Shown here piece after piece: positions 55,770 through 57,536 of a stretch of 57,536 bases of DNA. Each line of letters opens with the position of its first letter. Position 1 is the stretch's first letter. The notes under the pieces were generated by a model. The model saw only the letters and a list, made by a program, of their open reading frames with translations, had not been told where the DNA came from and did no database searches. Location of the stretch: NCBI GenBank assembly GCA_009886755.1, contig QXYU01000031.1, positions 1 to 57,536 on the forward strand, in the 5' to 3' direction. The position numbers and the translations under genes were made by a program. This DNA comes from Flavobacteriaceae bacterium. Its GTDB lineage: Bacteria; Bacteroidota; Bacteroidia; Flavobacteriales; Flavobacteriaceae.

Positions 55770-57089
55770 ATGAGTCCATTTGCTATCAAAGCGATCCAGT
55801 TATTTATGAGTTTGTCCTTGCTTATTATTTTGCATGAGTTGGGTCACTTCATCCCTGCCCGAATTTTTAAAACCCGTGTCGAAAAATTCTTTTTGTTTTT
55901 TGATGTCAACTTTGCCCTCTTCAAAAAGAAAATTGGTGATACCGTCTACGGGATCGGCTGGCTGCCCTTGGGGGGCTATGTAAAGATTGCTGGAATGATT
56001 GATGAAAGCATGGATACCGAACAAATGAAACAACCCGCACAGCCTTGGGAATTTCGTTCCAAACCAGCTTGGCAACGATTGATTATCATGCTGGGTGGGG
56101 TGACGGTCAACCTCATCCTAGGGTTTTTGATCTATATGATGATTCTCTTTGTTTGGGGTAAAAATACGCTAACCAATGAAGCCCTTCCTTTGGGATTACA
56201 ACCCAGTCCTATTGCCCAAGCCATCGGTTTTGAAAGCGGAGATAAGATCCTCCGTGTGGACGGTGCCGAGCTCGACAATGTGTTGGAAGTCAACCGTTAT
56301 TTGTTTTTGCGGAGTGTTGAAGAAATTGATGTAGTGCACGCCGACGGACGCAAAGAAAGCATTGCGATCCCAGAAGATTTTGGACAACAGATGTTTGAAA
56401 GTGGAGAGATGCAGTCTTTCCGCCCTTTACTATCCCCTGTAATAGATTCTGTGGTACCCAATATGGCTGCCGATCAAGCAGGACTTAAGGTGAACGACCG
56501 CATCATTGCCGTAAACGATCAGGCAATCACCCACTGGCAGGAGTTTGTCGCTAAACTCAATACCAATAGTAACCCCATAACTTTAGTGATGCAAAGAGGA
56601 CGAGAAATCGACACCCTTCAACTCACGCCCAATGAAGAAGGTAAAATAGGAGTGAATAAGCTCTATACCGGCATTGAATCTACGCATGTGGATCTTGGTT
56701 TTCTCGAAAGCATTCAACAGGGGTTTTCGTACGGCTATTGGACGCTTTACGACTATGTGGCGCAATTTAAATATATATTTACTAAAAAGGGAGCTAGTCA
56801 AGTCGGTGGCTTTGGTGCTATTGGTAATTTGTTCCCTGGCAGTTGGGACTGGCAAGGTTTTTGGTTTAGCACCGCTTTGATATCAATCATGTTGGCCTTT
56901 ATGAATGTATTGCCCATCCCCGCTCTCGATGGTGGTCATGTCATGTTTTTGGTGTATGAAATCATTACAGGTCGAAAGCCTCATGACAAAGTGATGGAAT
57001 ACGCTCAGGTGATTGGTTTCTTCCTTATTTTAGGATTGGTGCTTTTTGCCAATGGAAATGATGTGTATCGTTATCTTTTTGGAAGCTAA
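55770..57089 (+). CDS. rseP: Site-2 intramembrane metalloprotease RseP
   Basis: The 439-residue inner-membrane protease cleaves membrane-embedded anti-sigma factors. The zinc motif is HELGH (His22, Glu23, His26) in the first helix. Two PDZ-like regions lie in the middle (IGFESGDKILRVDGAEL and AADQAGLKVNDRIIAVND). The third zinc ligand is in NVLPIPALDGGH, near residue 395. The final helix has VIGFFLILGLVLFANG. It is followed by a gene with a separate promoter. Confidence 0.97.
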   Translation: MSPFAIKAIQLFMSLSLLIILHELGHFIPARIFKTRVEKFFLFFDVNFALFKKKIGDTVYGIGWLPLGGYVKIAGMIDESMDTEQMKQPAQPWEFRSKPAWQRLIIMLGGVTVNLILGFLIYMMILFVWGKNTLTNEALPLGLQPSPIAQAIGFESGDKILRVDGAELDNVLEVNRYLFLRSVEEIDVVHADGRKESIAIPEDFGQQMFESGEMQSFRPLLSPVIDSVVPNMAADQAGLKVNDRIIAVNDQAITHWQEFVAKLNTNSNPITLVMQRGREIDTLQLTPNEEGKIGVNKLYTGIESTHVDLGFLESIQQGFSYGYWTLYDYVAQFKYIFTKKGASQVGGFGAIGNLFPGSWDWQGFWFSTALISIMLAFMNVLPIPALDGGHVMFLVYEIITGRKPHDKVMEYAQVIGFFLILGLVLFANGNDVYRYLFGS

Positions 57090-57130
57090 TTTTTTTTTGG
57101 ACTGCTTTTTCGAGCCAACAAGGAGTTTCT

Positions 57131-57138
57131 TATCTTTG
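57131..57138 (+). promoter_or_regulatory. -7 box of the terminal secreted protein
   Basis: TATCTTTG matches TAnnTTTG exactly and ends 23 nt before the ATG at 57162. The nearest TTG is 31 nt upstream, too far for a standard -33 element. Confidence 0.4.
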
Positions 57139-57161
57139 AGCAAACAACAAACTATATCTTT

Positions 57162-57536
57162 ATGAAAAAGTTTCGCTCTTTACTGCTCATTTTAGTAGTT
57201 TTTGGTCTGGCAACTCCCATCGCTGCACAGGTTCAAAAAGTGGGTATCGAAGACTTTATCGAACAACATCAGGGGTTTGAAGAAAACGCCGATGGAGAAA
57301 TCATCCCGATCAACATCAAAGAAATCAATAAAAAGATTCGCTTTTTTGTGGAAGAAAAATACCCGAATGTAGAATACACACGAAATATCATCTGGGATTC
57401 CTATGAGACTTTTATAAGTCCTTTCGATAAATTCCACTTTCATACATTTATTTGCCAAATTAAAGTAACCGATATGCAACGGTTAAAGTATTTGGAAGTT
57501 ACCTTCAACCCTCTGGATGGTAAGGTAAACAGTGAC
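57162..57536 (+). CDS. Secreted hypothetical protein, 3' end outside window
   Basis: The first 125 codons are present and the frame is open at the window edge. A clear signal peptide (RSLLLILVVFGLATPIAAQ) ends near AAQ. The mature part has no motif I recognise; it is a mixed alpha/beta sequence with FFVEEKYPNVEYTRN and FHFHTFICQIKVTDMQRLKYLEV. No function can be assigned. Confidence 0.7.
   Translation, partial: MKKFRSLLLILVVFGLATPIAAQVQKVGIEDFIEQHQGFEENADGEIIPINIKEINKKIRFFVEEKYPNVEYTRNIIWDSYETFISPFDKFHFHTFICQIKVTDMQRLKYLEVTFNPLDGKVNSD

Overview
The window is a stretch of chromosome from a member of the Bacteroidota, most likely a (marine-type) flavobacterium. Supporting features are TonB-dependent receptor remains, a PiT transporter fused to a PhoU-like tail, the FeoA/FeoB/FeoB-associated-protein trio, a DUF3078-type barrel protein, five-helix SdhC, and many start sites preceded by the Bacteroidota -7 box TAnnTTTG in place of a sigma70 -10 box. 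Shine-Dalgarno sequences are generally absent. Genes are tightly packed, often with 1-8 nt overlaps. I see no rRNA, tRNA, CRISPR array, insertion sequence or prophage.

Layout. 1-3.3 kb: end of a TonB-dependent receptor, phosphate transporter, small MORN-repeat protein. 3.4-7 kb: nrdB-nrdA (class Ia ribonucleotide reductase) with a terminator and an upstream DnaA-box sequence. 7-13.3 kb: housekeeping genes (DUF3109, MarC, S41 protease, dCMP deaminase, HupE/UreJ, TerB-DnaJ, bacilliredoxin, PlsC). 13.3-29 kb: a large heme-biosynthesis locus. On the minus strand an AraC-type regulator, hemH, a MATE exporter, a VPS10/BNR protein, hemJ and a histidine kinase lie head to tail. Divergently on the plus strand lie hemA-hemC-hemD-hemE-hemF, a cation/proton antiporter and hemB. 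Together they encode nearly every step from glutamyl-tRNA to heme; only hemL is missing from the window. Three copies of GCGTTRTT in the divergent promoter region are candidate sites for the AraC regulator. 29-36.5 kb: Ogt-type methyltransferase, serine hydrolase, 3'-5' exonuclease, double ABC ATPase, mini-XRE regulator, aldo/keto reductase, OmpA lipoprotein, exonuclease III. 36.5-52.4 kb: glyS, an Ig-like lipoprotein, omega-amidase, HAD phosphatase, the sdhCAB operon, a second VPS10/BNR protein and aminopeptidase P, interspersed with four broken genes. 52.4-55.7 kb: feoA-feoB-FeoB-associated protein and an SCO protein. 55.7 kb to end: rseP and a truncated secreted protein.

Four reading frames between 36.5 and 52.4 kb are damaged. 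They are a small barrel protein with an in-frame TGA, comF with a frameshift and two TAA codons, a DUF3078 protein with an in-frame TAG and no start codon, and a SRPBCC/GyrI-like gene with a 1-nt frameshift. They are either real gene decay or assembly errors, and this is the most unusual feature of the window. I found no convincing new defence or mobile system; the most testable new idea is the AraC/GCGTTRTT control of the heme locus.
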